Source: Flavobacteriaceae bacterium bin25 (GTDB lineage: Bacteria > Bacteroidota > Bacteroidia > Flavobacteriales > Flavobacteriaceae). From it: a stretch of DNA of 48,911 nt. The position numbers and the translations under genes are program-made. Location of the stretch: assembly GCA_002238525.1 (NCBI GenBank), contig MPMN01000016.1, positions 1 through 48,911 on the forward strand. The letters run 5' to 3'. Below, in pieces: positions 1 to 8,876 of this stretch. Each line of letters begins with the position of its first letter. Positions within the stretch are counted from its first letter, which is position 1. The notes beneath the pieces were generated by a model. It ran no database searches, had not been told where the DNA came from, and saw only the letters and a list, made by a program, of their open reading frames with translations.

Positions 1-886
1 GATCCACCGTTTTGGTCTGCTTGACCACACTTGCGATGGTCTCCTTACGCAAAGCCGAAATCCAATCCATACCCACAGGAACCAACTCTTGTTGTATCCC
101 CTTATGGGTCAATATCCCACGATCCCCGACCATAATCACATGCTGCAGACCAAAGGTCTCTCGCAACTTGGTGACCTGGTCTGATAGCGTCCTGGGATCC
201 GAAGTATTCCCTTTGTAGATCTGCACAGAAACAGGACAACCCTCCTGATCAGTCATTAGACCGATGACTATCTGCTTCTTCCCTCTCTTGCGGTCTCTAT
301 TATACCCAAAAGCAGCTAATTCATTCTGCTTACCTTCCACATAACTACTGGTCAAATCGTAAAGTACCATCCCTCCTTCGGTTAGATGCCGTTTGGCTAG
401 GCGATACTCCATGTCGGTTTTTCGCTCAATGAGCCAGTCCATGGCTTCATACAGATCATCCGAATCGACTCCTTTGAGTTCCAGTTCCTCATTGAGGGTG
501 GAGGATGCCGAACATCGATCCAACAGCGTGCTGGTAGCTAATTTGCTGGAAGGATGCAACACACGCGCAGCGATCATGCCAAGCACTAACCGGCGGTTAC
601 GAGAATCTCTATGTGCAAGCAACTTGGGGATGCCTAGTTTCTTGATCATATGCAATACGATAGCCACATGACCGTGGGGTTTACTGCTGATCAGCGTGAA
701 GGCATCTTCAATGGACTTGACCACGATTCCTCCTTTGAAGAGTTCTTTGATTTGTAGAATAACCGGCAGAGGAAGCTTGGTGATATTAGCGATAGTGGTT
801 TTGATGACTTTACCGTTGTCCCATTTGGACTCGCGGATGAGCCAGGTGGGCTTAGATTTACGGTTTGGTATACGATCTACATACAT
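1..886 (-). mobile_element. IS1634-family (IS4 superfamily) transposase, N-terminal part, cut by window edge
   Basis: Reading the minus strand from ATG at 886 gives 295 uninterrupted codons to the left window edge. The start MYVDRIPNRKSKPTWLIRES has the usual opening of IS1634-type transposases (a PNR motif followed by LIRES). Two aspartates of the DDE catalytic triad can be seen: D177 in LYDLTSSYVEG and D255 in MVGDRGILT. The third acidic residue and the C-terminus lie outside the window. The DNA is visibly richer in G and C than the flanks, as expected for an acquired element. The frame stays open a little upstream of the ATG, but the family opening fits this start. I could not identify the terminal inverted repeat. 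Confidence 0.88.
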
Positions 887-1043
887 GAGCAGGTAATAAA
901 ATATTTGTTGTTTTGTTACTAGTTAAATATGGAAGAATGATTTCACATTGGATAAGATGCTGCTGTCTTTAATAATTTGTCTAAATTTGATCGTAAATGT
1001 TTTTTCAACAGTTTCATTTGCAGACACGTTAGAAAAATACAAA

Positions 1044-1076
1044 AAATCAGGTGGATCTCAAAGGCTCACCTGATTT
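1044..1076. terminator. Perfect 10-bp inverted repeat, terminator-like hairpin
   Basis: The arms AAATCAGGTG (1044-1053) and CACCTGATTT (1067-1076) are perfect complements around a 13-base loop. The A-rich left and T-rich right flanks would let it act in either direction. It lies just before the decayed transposase end at 1081. It has no long T-run, so its role as a terminator is an inference. Confidence 0.4.
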
Positions 1077-1080
1077 CTAT

Positions 1081-1430
1081 TTACACAGTCCTTGGGATAT
1101 TGTGGATTTGGGAACGCGCCCAACTTTTCATTGGAAGCCCAGGAGAATACATGCTCATTTTTGTGGTTGCTAAGTAGACTTTGCACTGGCTCAAATTGCC
1201 CATTACTTTTATCATCCTTAAAATACAATCACAAACCGATCAGTAAAGGAAGGGTACTCAGGGAGATTCGAGATGTTCAGGTATCCATTACAGAGGATAC
1301 GGACAGCAAAAATGAATTTTCGTTTCCTTCATCAGTCAATGAGATACAGACAAGGATATATCATGCCTTAGGGTCGAAGCTTCAAACCATAACCAGGGAA
1401 CTGAGCAAAATAGTTTACAATGCAGATTAG
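1081..1430 (+). pseudogene. Decayed C-terminal fragment of an IS1634-like transposase
   Basis: In the frame starting at 1081 the translation contains RPTFHWKPRRIHAHF, matching the RP-x-[FY]HW...RI-x-AH signature that follows the catalytic core of IS1634-type transposases. That frame meets a stop at about 1174. Similarity resumes in another frame (about 1215-1400) with VLREIRDVQVSITED and VNEIQTRIYHALG, like the extreme C-terminus of the same proteins. The coding sequence is therefore broken by at least one frameshift and one stop. It is on the opposite strand to the transposase at 1-886. Whether the two come from the same element cannot be tested because that element's C-terminus is out of view. 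Identification rests on recalled motifs. Confidence 0.5.
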
Positions 1431-1604
1431 ATTCTACATCTGTATCCAATGATTGTATTTCTGAAAAGCACCTTTTTGTAGCGTACCGTGTGATTTTTAA
1501 TAAAATCATAATCAATTAGTTAGGATTACTAACCGACGAAGTCAGTACACCTCCAAATCCGTGGTTGCAATAGGATGTGACCCCCAATTATACTAACACT
1601 GGAA

Positions 1605-2561
1605 TCAGAGGCCTTGATGTTTCAATTGAGAGTTAATCTCTGCGTTTTTTTTGGTTTCAAGAAAAGATCTTCCTGAGTACTCTGTCTGAAAAGTTTCAAT
1701 CCAGCCGCGGTCTTGAGTGGTAACAAAAACAGTCTTGCCGTCTTTTCCGCCAAATGCCAAATTAGACACCCGTTTGCCTTTGAGAAAAATTTCCCTTATG
1801 ATTTCACCCTCAGGAGAAACTTTGACAATAGAACCTTTTCCATATCTGGTGATGTATAAGTTCCCTTTAGTGTCAATACGCATTCCATCAAGTCCATAAT
1901 CCTCAAATTCAATGTGTAATCTCTTGTTGACTAAATGACCATTGGGTAGTATATCAAATGCCCAAACCTTCAGCTGAATACTTTCATTGACATATAGAGT
2001 CTGGAAATCTGGGCTGATTTCAATACCATTTGTAGTTCCCATATTTTCTTGTAACTTGATGAATTGACCCTTTTCGACCATCCAAATATTTCCTGTATTA
2101 TCAGACCAGTTTGGATCAGAGGCATACAACCTACCACCACAACAAATAGCCAAATCATTAGGTTGATTTGCCTTTGGCTGGTAAGCATGAACAGAAACTG
2201 TTCCGGTAGTAGGGTCAACCTTTAGCACATTATGATTGGTGTAATCTGCCACATATAATTTTCCATCAGCAGATATCCGAATACCATTACCCACACTATT
2301 GTCTGGCAATGAATCAATCAACACAGAAAAGTTTCCCTCAGTATCAATTTTTCCAATTGTCCCATTTCTAATGGGATTGACAAAATAAAGATTTCCCAGG
2401 TGGTCAACAGCCGGACCCTCAAGTCCCTGACTAAAGTCTCCTACAAAAATAAAGTCTGAGGCTTGATATAATTGGGGATTTTGAGAGTGAATTGAGCCAA
2501 GAAAAAGAGAGAATAAAATCAAAAAAATTCCTTGCTTCATAAAATAGGTTTTGATAATCAT
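1605..2561 (-). CDS. SMP-30/gluconolactonase-like beta-propeller protein, exported
   Basis: This 318-residue protein has a Sec signal peptide; MKQGIFLILFSLFLGSIHSQ starts at residue 8, and that ATG at 2540 may be the true start. The body is a six-bladed propeller of the SMP-30/gluconolactonase/LRE type: LEGPAVDHLGNLYFV, QPNDLAICCGGRLYASD, TTNGIEISPDFQTLYVNES, LDGMRIDTKGNLYITRYGKG and VSNLAFGGKDGKTVFVTT are the expected blade motifs, and they carry the likely metal ligands (Glu, Asn, Asp). Such enzymes hydrolyse sugar lactones outside or inside the cell. The gene is divergent from the operon starting near 2989, whose second gene encodes a quinoprotein dehydrogenase of a kind that often makes lactones, so a shared pathway is plausible. 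The substrate cannot be read from the sequence. Confidence 0.8.
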   Translation of the reverse strand: MIIKTYFMKQGIFLILFSLFLGSIHSQNPQLYQASDFIFVGDFSQGLEGPAVDHLGNLYFVNPIRNGTIGKIDTEGNFSVLIDSLPDNSVGNGIRISADGKLYVADYTNHNVLKVDPTTGTVSVHAYQPKANQPNDLAICCGGRLYASDPNWSDNTGNIWMVEKGQFIKLQENMGTTNGIEISPDFQTLYVNESIQLKVWAFDILPNGHLVNKRLHIEFEDYGLDGMRIDTKGNLYITRYGKGSIVKVSPEGEIIREIFLKGKRVSNLAFGGKDGKTVFVTTQDRGWIETFQTEYSGRSFLETKKNAEINSQLKHQGL

Positions 2562-2957
2562 TTTTAGTGTGTTTTGATGAACTTTTAGAATAAAGTAAAG
2601 ATAATTGGCTGCATTTAAATTTAGTTTTCTTTATGGGGAATTATGAGAATATCCAAAAATCTATCCAAACAGAATTCATGCAAGCTTTGAATTTCAGGGT
2701 GCTGTCTTGATTTTTAAACTAATACACTGCAGTTTCTTTTCTTTGGTTTTTTGTATAAAACTTTAGACATTAAAGTTACTCATAAGAAAGTTTAGTGCCT
2801 AATTTGTTTAGCCATAGGATATATATGGACTTCTTGAGTAATGTAATGGTCGCTATCGTATAAGTCGGTTAGACAAGCAATTTTATAATTCTACCATCAT
2901 GAAAACTGGACTATCCAAACAAAAATCTCCCTACTAGCAATATTCTTTTTTGTTTTA
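2562..2957. other. Divergent intergenic region, no gene recognised
   Basis: This AT-rich stretch separates two oppositely directed genes and should hold both promoters. A short frame opens with ATG at 2900 but stops after 12 codons. In the next frame the same DNA reads as a hydrophobic stretch (LLAILFFVLYLW) and then also stops. I saw no RNA gene or repeat. Confidence 0.4.
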
Positions 2958-2965
2958 TATCTTTG
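2958..2965 (+). promoter_or_regulatory. Possible Bacteroidota -7 element (TATCTTTG)
   Basis: TATCTTTG fits the TAnnTTTG consensus. It lies 23 bases upstream of the TTG at 2989 that I take as the start of the CBM9-like gene. No TTG -33 element is seen at the usual distance, so support is partial. Confidence 0.25.
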
Positions 2966-2988
2966 GAAATAATCCAAGAATTATTACC

Positions 2989-3726
2989 TTGTCAAACTCA
3001 CGAACATCTTCTTCAATAACTCTACCACTATTAACTGTTTTACTCGGTTCAATGGCAATTTCTGGACAAGAAAATAAGGTCTTATCTATACCCAAAGTTC
3101 CTCTCTTAGAAAATCCAAATCATGAAACTATTACCAGAATAGTCAACCAATATACCCAACCGACTAAGATCGATCTAATCAATTGGAAAGAATTTCCTTA
3201 TAAACCAGATGTGGAATTCCAACTTGCTTATACTAACGACTATCTCTTGTTGGTTTTTCAAGCCCGTGAACAACATGTATTGGCCAAAAAAACCCAAACA
3301 AATTCAAGAACGCACCACGATAGTTGTGTCGAATTTTTTGTTTCCTTTGGTAATGATCCCAACTACTACAACTTTGAATTCAACCCAATTGGGACTGTTC
3401 ATCTAGCCTATGGGTCTGGATTGAAAAATCGTGAATTTATCGATCCAACATTAATTCATCAATATATCTCTGCACAAGGATCACTTGGCAGTAAACCCCT
3501 AGAAATCAAAGCTCAGAACACCATGTGGTCATTATCTGTATTGATAAAAAAAGAGGTTTTTCACTACCACCCAAATCTACAGTTTGATCAGTTAAAGGCT
3601 AGTGGTAATTTTTATAAATGTGGAGATCAAACAATAGAACCCCACTTTCTCTCATGGAACAAGGTTTCAACAAAAAGCCCTTCTTTTCACCAACCCAATT
3701 ATTTTGGCATCCTTAAATTTGATTAA
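2989..3726 (+). CDS. Exported CBM9-like (carbohydrate-binding family 9 / DOMON-type) protein
   Basis: The frame is open from 2950. A signal peptide of ordinary form begins with TTG at 2989 (SNSRTSSSITLPLLTVLLGS, cleavage near ISGQ), so I prefer that start; no ATG fits. The mature part (about 220 residues) has the CBM9_2 pattern: ITRIVNQYTQPTKIDLINW near the N-terminus, an edge strand ending in DSCVEFFVSF, then YYNFEFNPIGTVHLAYGSG, and a late W-S-L-S-V-L-IKKEVF strand. These domains bind sugars or occur alone in exported proteins of Bacteroidota without known catalytic activity. It is the first gene of a tight operon: its stop lies within the start region of the quinoprotein gene. The binding target is unknown. 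Confidence 0.72.
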   Translation: MSNSRTSSSITLPLLTVLLGSMAISGQENKVLSIPKVPLLENPNHETITRIVNQYTQPTKIDLINWKEFPYKPDVEFQLAYTNDYLLLVFQAREQHVLAKKTQTNSRTHHDSCVEFFVSFGNDPNYYNFEFNPIGTVHLAYGSGLKNREFIDPTLIHQYISAQGSLGSKPLEIKAQNTMWSLSVLIKKEVFHYHPNLQFDQLKASGNFYKCGDQTIEPHFLSWNKVSTKSPSFHQPNYFGILKFD

Positions 3727-5440
3727 ACCCCAGGTTCTTTTTCTGTGGATTCTACTACTGTTTTTATTATCCCACTGCTCACTTGTCGAGAAGAAGTCAG
3801 AATTGTCCTTGCCCGATGGCTTCACTTCAAGAGTTTATGTGGACAGTCTCATAGGTGGGATTAGGCACATAGCAGTAAGTGAAAATGGTATTGTATATGC
3901 CAAATTAAAAAAACCGAACCCACAAGGTTCTGTAGTACAATTGATTGATCATGATAAAAATGGAAAAGCTGACTCTATAGAGATTATCGCCAATCACAAA
4001 GAACAACAAAAAGGTAATTATTCTACTGCTGCTCGAATATTTGATGGGTATTTGTATTTCAGTTCCCAACTGACGATCTATAGACAAAAACTGGATTCTA
4101 TAACCCTCAAGCCTGTGGGAATGATTGAAACAGTAATAAAAGATAACCACCCACATAAGTCACATGAACATATTGCCAAACCCATAGCGTTTGATGATCA
4201 GGGCTATCTTTATGTTCCCTTTGGAGCTCCATCGAATAATTGCCAAAATCCGAAACGCACACCCTTAAAGCCCGGTGTTGATCCATGCGGAGAATTGAAA
4301 GATCATGGCGGCATTTGGAGATTCAAAGCAGATCGGTTGAACCAAACACAGCAAGACGGAGATTTGTTTGCTACTGGTCTTCGCAGTATTGTCGCGCTTG
4401 ATTGGAATCCCTTCAATAAAAAGCTCTACGCTGTAATGCATGGAAGAGATGATCTAAAACGACTATGGCCCGACAAGTATAACTCCTGGGAAAGTGCTCT
4501 ACTGCCCTCAGAAGAATTTGTAGAAATTGTCCATGGCGATGATTTTGGATGGCCCTATTGTTACTATAATCAACTTCAAAACAAAAAGGTTCTGGCACCA
4601 GAATATGGTGGAGACGGAATAGTAGTGGGGAGATGTCAAGGGTATAAGCATCCTGAAATTGGGTTTCCCGGTCATTGGGCTCCCAATGATTTGGTGTTTT
4701 ACCAGTACAAGGGATTCCCACAATACTACCACAAAGGAGCATTTGTAGCATTTCATGGTTCGACCAATCGTGCTCCATATTCCCAAAGTGGATATTTTGT
4801 AGGGTTCATTCCATTTTCTGATGGAAAACCTACAGGAGACTGGGACATTTTTGCCGATGGATTTGCAGGAATTTCTCCCATAGTTAATACAAGCGATGCC
4901 CAGTATAGACCTATGGGAATTGCCTTTTCACCAGATGGAAAAATGTATATTGGGGATTCCAACAAGGGAAGAATATGGCAAATTGAGTATGTAGGAAACC
5001 CAAAATCATTTTCGGACAAGAACAGAGAAGAGATGGAAAAACACAAGGAATTAGCACATATCAAAACTCCTGATTTACAAGACGATATACTTCAAGAGGG
5101 ATTAGTGCTAGCAGGAAAACAAAAATTTGATTTATATTGTGCTGCCTGCCACCAAACTAATGGCAAAGGAGATGGAAATCGGTTTCCGACTTTGGTTGAT
5201 ACCCATTGGGTAACCGGTGATAAAAAAAGATTGGTTCAAATTGTCCTACAAGGTATAGATGGCCCCATAGAAGTAAATGGCGAAACCTTTGATGGGATTA
5301 TGCCGGGAAATCAATTTTTGAGTGATCAAGATGTGGCAGAAATATTGACTTATATCAGAACCAATTTTGGAAATAAAGCCTCAATAATCACATCAAGTGA
5401 AGTAAATACAATAAGAAAATCCTTAAATTCAGACCTTTAA
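3704..5440 (+). CDS. Lipoprotein quinoprotein (PQQ-type) sugar/sorbosone dehydrogenase fused to cytochrome c
   Basis: A lipoprotein signal (VLFLWILLLFLLSHC, lipobox Cys in LSHCS) is followed by a beta-propeller of the glucose/sorbosone dehydrogenase type, with RHIAVSENGIVYAKL, ATGLRSIVALDWNP, GDDFGWPYCYYN and PMGIAFSPDGKMYIGDS. A C-terminal mono-haem cytochrome c domain has CAACH at about residues 479-483 and a likely axial Met in GIMPGNQF near 533. The enzyme would oxidise a sugar or alcohol in the periplasm and pass electrons from PQQ to haem. Both candidate starts, 3704 and 3719, are TTG and overlap or abut the stop of the CBM9-like gene. The next gene starts directly after its stop. No PQQ biosynthesis gene is in the window. 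The substrate is not readable. Confidence 0.82.
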   Translation: MASLNLIKPQVLFLWILLLFLLSHCSLVEKKSELSLPDGFTSRVYVDSLIGGIRHIAVSENGIVYAKLKKPNPQGSVVQLIDHDKNGKADSIEIIANHKEQQKGNYSTAARIFDGYLYFSSQLTIYRQKLDSITLKPVGMIETVIKDNHPHKSHEHIAKPIAFDDQGYLYVPFGAPSNNCQNPKRTPLKPGVDPCGELKDHGGIWRFKADRLNQTQQDGDLFATGLRSIVALDWNPFNKKLYAVMHGRDDLKRLWPDKYNSWESALLPSEEFVEIVHGDDFGWPYCYYNQLQNKKVLAPEYGGDGIVVGRCQGYKHPEIGFPGHWAPNDLVFYQYKGFPQYYHKGAFVAFHGSTNRAPYSQSGYFVGFIPFSDGKPTGDWDIFADGFAGISPIVNTSDAQYRPMGIAFSPDGKMYIGDSNKGRIWQIEYVGNPKSFSDKNREEMEKHKELAHIKTPDLQDDILQEGLVLAGKQKFDLYCAACHQTNGKGDGNRFPTLVDTHWVTGDKKRLVQIVLQGIDGPIEVNGETFDGIMPGNQFLSDQDVAEILTYIRTNFGNKASIITSSEVNTIRKSLNSDL

Positions 5441-6694
5441 ATGTTCTCAAGACCTCTTTTTTCTTTTCTCTTTCAAATCATTGTTCTTCTACCAGTATAT
5501 ATGATGGGACAAACCCATGATTTACTGATTTTGAACGGTCACCTAATCGACCCGAAAACCAAAGTCGATCAAAAAATGGATATAGGTATTACCGATGGTA
5601 TTGTAACCAAAATTGACGCTGACTTATCCTCAGAAGATGCAGAGACTATTATAGATGCCCAAGGGTTGATTATCATTCCTGGACTAATTGATATTCATGT
5701 TCATGTATTTCATGGTACAACTCCCGATAGGTATTTAGCAAATAGCTATAGTTCTGTTTCTCCAGACGGATTTACGTTCGAAAGTGGAGTTACCACGGTT
5801 GTAGATGCCGGTGGTGCTGGGTGGAAAAACTTCGAAACCTTTAAAAATCAAACTATTGATCGTTCCAAGACACGGGTTCTGGCATTTCTAAATATTGTTG
5901 GTCAGGGTATGTCTGGAGGTGCCTTTGAACAAGATCTCAATGATATGGACCCGAAATTAACGGCCATGGTGGCTAAAAAATTCTCTTCCGACATAATTGG
6001 AGTGAAATTGGCCCATTATAATGGGTACGATTGGAGGCCTACCGAAAAAACAGTACGAGCAGGTCAGCTAGCAGAAATACCGGTCATGGTTGATTTTGGA
6101 GGTAGTCAACCTGAATTGCCCTTAGATACTTTATTTATTGAAAAATTAAGACCAGGCGACATCTATACTCATGTTTATGCTAATGTTCCAGGTAGAATGG
6201 CCGTGGTTGATTCAAATGGAAAAGTCTTAGAGTCGGCACTAAAAGCCCAAAAGAATGGTCTCATTTTCGATGTTGGCCATGGCGGGGCTAGTTTTATTTT
6301 CGACCAGGGTATCCCCTCAATTAATCAAGGACTATATCCCGATACCATAAGTACAGATTTACATACAGGGTCAATGAATGCTGCCATGAAAGACATGGTC
6401 AATGTCATGTCTAAATTTTTGAATATGAATATGTCTCTTCATCAAGTGATTGAAGCTAGTACTTGGAAGCCTGCACAGGTTATTGGACGAACCGAATTAG
6501 GGCATATTTCGGCAGGTGGGATAGCTGATATAACCCTTTTAAAAATGGAGAAAGGAAATTTCGGATTTTTAGATACGAAAAACAAAAAAATTAAAGGGAA
6601 TAAAAAGCTGTCTTGTCAAATGACCATAAAAGATGGAAAAGTTGTCTACGATCTAAACGGACTAAGCGGTAAACTATGGGCACAAAATGAATGA
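5441..6694 (+). CDS. Exported amidohydrolase/deacetylase-family metallohydrolase (COG3964-like)
   Basis: This 417-residue amidohydrolase-superfamily protein has a Sec signal peptide (LFSFLFQIIVLLPVYMMGQ). The metal site is present: H86 and H88 in GLIDIHVHVF, the carboxylatable Lys in IIGVKLAH (about 189), histidines in YTHVYAN and DVGHGGASF, and an Asp in STDLHTGS. The subgroup resembles Atu3266/EF0837-type enzymes, for which hydrolysis of N-acetyl-D-amino acids or acetyl esters of hydroxy acids has been described. Members are often encoded beside SelA-like PLP enzymes, as here. The ATG follows the previous stop with no gap, and the last 8 bases overlap the transporter gene, so translation is probably coupled. 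What is odd is the export signal, as characterised relatives are cytoplasmic. Confidence 0.82.
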   Translation: MFSRPLFSFLFQIIVLLPVYMMGQTHDLLILNGHLIDPKTKVDQKMDIGITDGIVTKIDADLSSEDAETIIDAQGLIIIPGLIDIHVHVFHGTTPDRYLANSYSSVSPDGFTFESGVTTVVDAGGAGWKNFETFKNQTIDRSKTRVLAFLNIVGQGMSGGAFEQDLNDMDPKLTAMVAKKFSSDIIGVKLAHYNGYDWRPTEKTVRAGQLAEIPVMVDFGGSQPELPLDTLFIEKLRPGDIYTHVYANVPGRMAVVDSNGKVLESALKAQKNGLIFDVGHGGASFIFDQGIPSINQGLYPDTISTDLHTGSMNAAMKDMVNVMSKFLNMNMSLHQVIEASTWKPAQVIGRTELGHISAGGIADITLLKMEKGNFGFLDTKNKKIKGNKKLSCQMTIKDGKVVYDLNGLSGKLWAQNE

Positions 6695-7931
6695 TCTATA
6701 TCGAACTTTTTTAGCCCTAGGGTTTCTTGGGATTATTTTGTGTGGATTGGATTTAATGATTAGTTGGGGAGTTAATATCATAATATTGGCTTTGCTATTA
6801 ACGATATTTCTTTTGCTAGGATTAAAAGTAAGTCTGCTAAGGCTAAAAATAAGCCTATGGTTTATTGGCATATGTGTATTAACGATAATCACCTATGTGG
6901 TATTGGACTATACTATTGATATCGAAATCGGCATAGTGGGATTTATCACCCTTATTCTGTTGGCCATTGGGGTGAATGCTAGCGTGAAGACCAAAGGCTT
7001 TTCTTTTGCCCTTTTTGTTTTCTCAGCTGTTTTGATTTCCCTTTATTGGCCCCAACCTTTTGTTTCTATTGGTGGGTTTGAAATGAGTTTATTGATTGTG
7101 CCGCTTCTACAACTGATTATGTTCGGTATGGGAACATCAATGAGTATCAGAGATTTTTATGGCGTTCTGAAAATGCCCAAGGGAGTATTGGTAGGTGTGA
7201 TTTGTCAGTTTACCATTATGCCTTTTGTAGGACTTGGTTTGGCAATTATTGGGGAGTTTCCGCCAGAGATTGCTGCAGGGATTGTTTTAATTGGATCTTC
7301 TCCTAGTGGGTTGGCCTCAAATGTAATGGCTTATTTGGCTAAGGCCAATGTAGCTCTATCCGTTACACTAACGGCTGTTGCTACCCTATTGGCTCCATTG
7401 ATGACTCCTTTATTGATGGAGCATTTGGCAGGTGAATTTATTCCCATAGACTTCTGGTCCATGATGATCAGCATAATAAAGATTGTCATTTTACCTATTA
7501 TTTTGGGATTGGTATTCAATCACTTTTTTCATGGAAGAATCAGTTGGTTTGAAAAGGCTATGCCGATTGTTTCAATGGGAGGAATCGCTGTAGTGATTAC
7601 CGTTATCACTGCCTCAGGAAGGGATAATCTGATCACTCTTGGGTTTCTTTTGATCATTGCAGCTGTATTTCATAATTTGCTTGGGTACTTTTTTGGTTAT
7701 TGGGGTTGTCGTATCTTTCGCATGCCAGAAAGAGACTGTCGTACCATCGCCTTTGAAGTGGGTATGCAAAATGGCGGGTTGGCCTCAGGTATTGCCCTTG
7801 AAATGGGTAAAGTTGCAACAGTAGGTCTTGCACCTGCAATTTTTGGGCCATGGATGAATATTTCTGGTTCTGCTTTAGCAAGTTGGTGGAGAGAAAAACA
7901 AACAAATAAAAATCATGAGTCACCTCATTAA
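6687..7931 (+). CDS. BASS-family (bile acid:sodium symporter) transporter with extra N-terminal membrane segments
   Basis: Residues about 135-405 form a bile acid:sodium symporter family domain, recognised by LLIVPLLQLIMFGMGTSMS, PKGVLVGVICQFTIMPFVG, LIGSSPSGLASNVMAYLAK (crossover region) and FEVGMQNGGLASGIAL. The family imports organic acids, including bile acids, pantothenate and 2-keto acids, with sodium. About 130 residues of further hydrophobic segments precede the domain, so the protein (414 residues) is longer than the usual 300-330. It overlaps the amidohydrolase gene by 8 bases and the RraA-like gene by up to 17 bases. In this operon it is the only obvious inner-membrane carrier and would most simply import the product of the exported enzymes; that role is inferred. 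Confidence 0.85.
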   Translation: MNDLYRTFLALGFLGIILCGLDLMISWGVNIIILALLLTIFLLLGLKVSLLRLKISLWFIGICVLTIITYVVLDYTIDIEIGIVGFITLILLAIGVNASVKTKGFSFALFVFSAVLISLYWPQPFVSIGGFEMSLLIVPLLQLIMFGMGTSMSIRDFYGVLKMPKGVLVGVICQFTIMPFVGLGLAIIGEFPPEIAAGIVLIGSSPSGLASNVMAYLAKANVALSVTLTAVATLLAPLMTPLLMEHLAGEFIPIDFWSMMISIIKIVILPIILGLVFNHFFHGRISWFEKAMPIVSMGGIAVVITVITASGRDNLITLGFLLIIAAVFHNLLGYFFGYWGCRIFRMPERDCRTIAFEVGMQNGGLASGIALEMGKVATVGLAPAIFGPWMNISGSALASWWREKQTNKNHESPH

Positions 7932-8850
7932 GATGACATATACAAGCATACTTATGCTTATGGTATCGGCTTTTACCTTTATAGAGTCCCAAAATCTGAG
8001 TAAAGAACAGCTGTTGGAACTCACTCCCCATTGGGATGGTGAGCGGTTTGAAGATGGAAGGCCTAAAGTCCCTCAGGATATTCTGTTGAGAATGAAATCC
8101 GTAACCATAGAAGAGGCCTGGGGTGTACTTAGAAATCATGGATACCATAACCAGTTTGAGGGAGGTTGGGAACCCCTTAAGGAAGATTTGCCATTCGTAG
8201 GTAGGGCTTTAACGGTTCAATATATGCCTCAGCGGCCTGACTTATCAGAAGTAATACTAAAACAAGGGGAAGAACAAGGGGAAATAGGGAATCCAAATTC
8301 TTGGCCAATTGACAGGCTAGAAATGCATGATGTTTACGTAGCTGATGGGTTTGGGAAAATTGTAGACGGCACACTCATAGGAGATAATCTAGGTAATTCG
8401 ATATATGCCAAGAGTAAGACCGGTGTCGTATTCGATGCTTCAAGCAGAGATATGGAAGGATTGTCTGGGATAGAAGGATTCAATGCTTTTGTGCGTGGAT
8501 GGCATCCTTCGTATTTGGATCAAGTCATGCTTTTGAGTATAAACTATCCCATACGGATTGGAAGTGCCACTGTTTTGCCTGGAGATGTAGTGTTAGCTAA
8601 AAGGGAGGGGGTTATTTTTATTCCAGCTCATTTAGCCGAAGTGGTGGTTACAACCTCAGAGATTGTCAGACTGAGGGACCTCTTTGGAATTACCCGATTA
8701 AAGCAAGGAATTTATACGCCTGGACAAATAGACAATAGATGGACCTCAGAAATTGAAACTGATTTTTCCAACTGGCTTAAAGAAAATGGTGAATCACTAG
8801 ATTTAACCCAAGAACAGATCAACAAACTACTAGAAAAAAGAATGTGGTAA
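7915..8850 (+). CDS. Exported RraA-family (HMG/CHA aldolase-like) protein
   Basis: The first ATG (7915) overlaps the transporter gene; a second ATG at 7933 gives a clean signal peptide (MTYTSILMLMVSAFTFIESQ) and may be the true start. The body matches the RraA/MenG-like fold: VTIEEAWGVLRNHGY, GRALTVQYMP, GTLIGDNLGNSIYAKSKTG, then VVFDASSRDMEGL with the conserved Arg-Asp pair, and EGVIFIPAHLAEVVVTTSEI. Members range from RNase E inhibitors to metal-dependent aldolases for 4-hydroxy-2-oxo acids. The RD pair and GDN motif fit the aldolase-type site better than a mere regulator. Export to the periplasm excludes an RNase E role. It sits between transporter and RidA genes in the same direction. The real substrate is unknown. 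Confidence 0.8.
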   Translation: MSHLIKMTYTSILMLMVSAFTFIESQNLSKEQLLELTPHWDGERFEDGRPKVPQDILLRMKSVTIEEAWGVLRNHGYHNQFEGGWEPLKEDLPFVGRALTVQYMPQRPDLSEVILKQGEEQGEIGNPNSWPIDRLEMHDVYVADGFGKIVDGTLIGDNLGNSIYAKSKTGVVFDASSRDMEGLSGIEGFNAFVRGWHPSYLDQVMLLSINYPIRIGSATVLPGDVVLAKREGVIFIPAHLAEVVVTTSEIVRLRDLFGITRLKQGIYTPGQIDNRWTSEIETDFSNWLKENGESLDLTQEQINKLLEKRMW

Positions 8851-8876
8851 TAAACAATGAATAAAAAATTATACAA

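Noticed and set aside
12-896. Several + strand open frames over the left end
   Set aside because: They lie opposite the IS1634 transposase, which has clear motifs on the minus strand; the + frames have no coding character.
2900-2990. A possible frameshifted signal peptide starting at ATG 2900
   Set aside because: Two frames would need to be joined and the second also ends in a stop; the TTG at 2989 gives a simpler, complete signal peptide.
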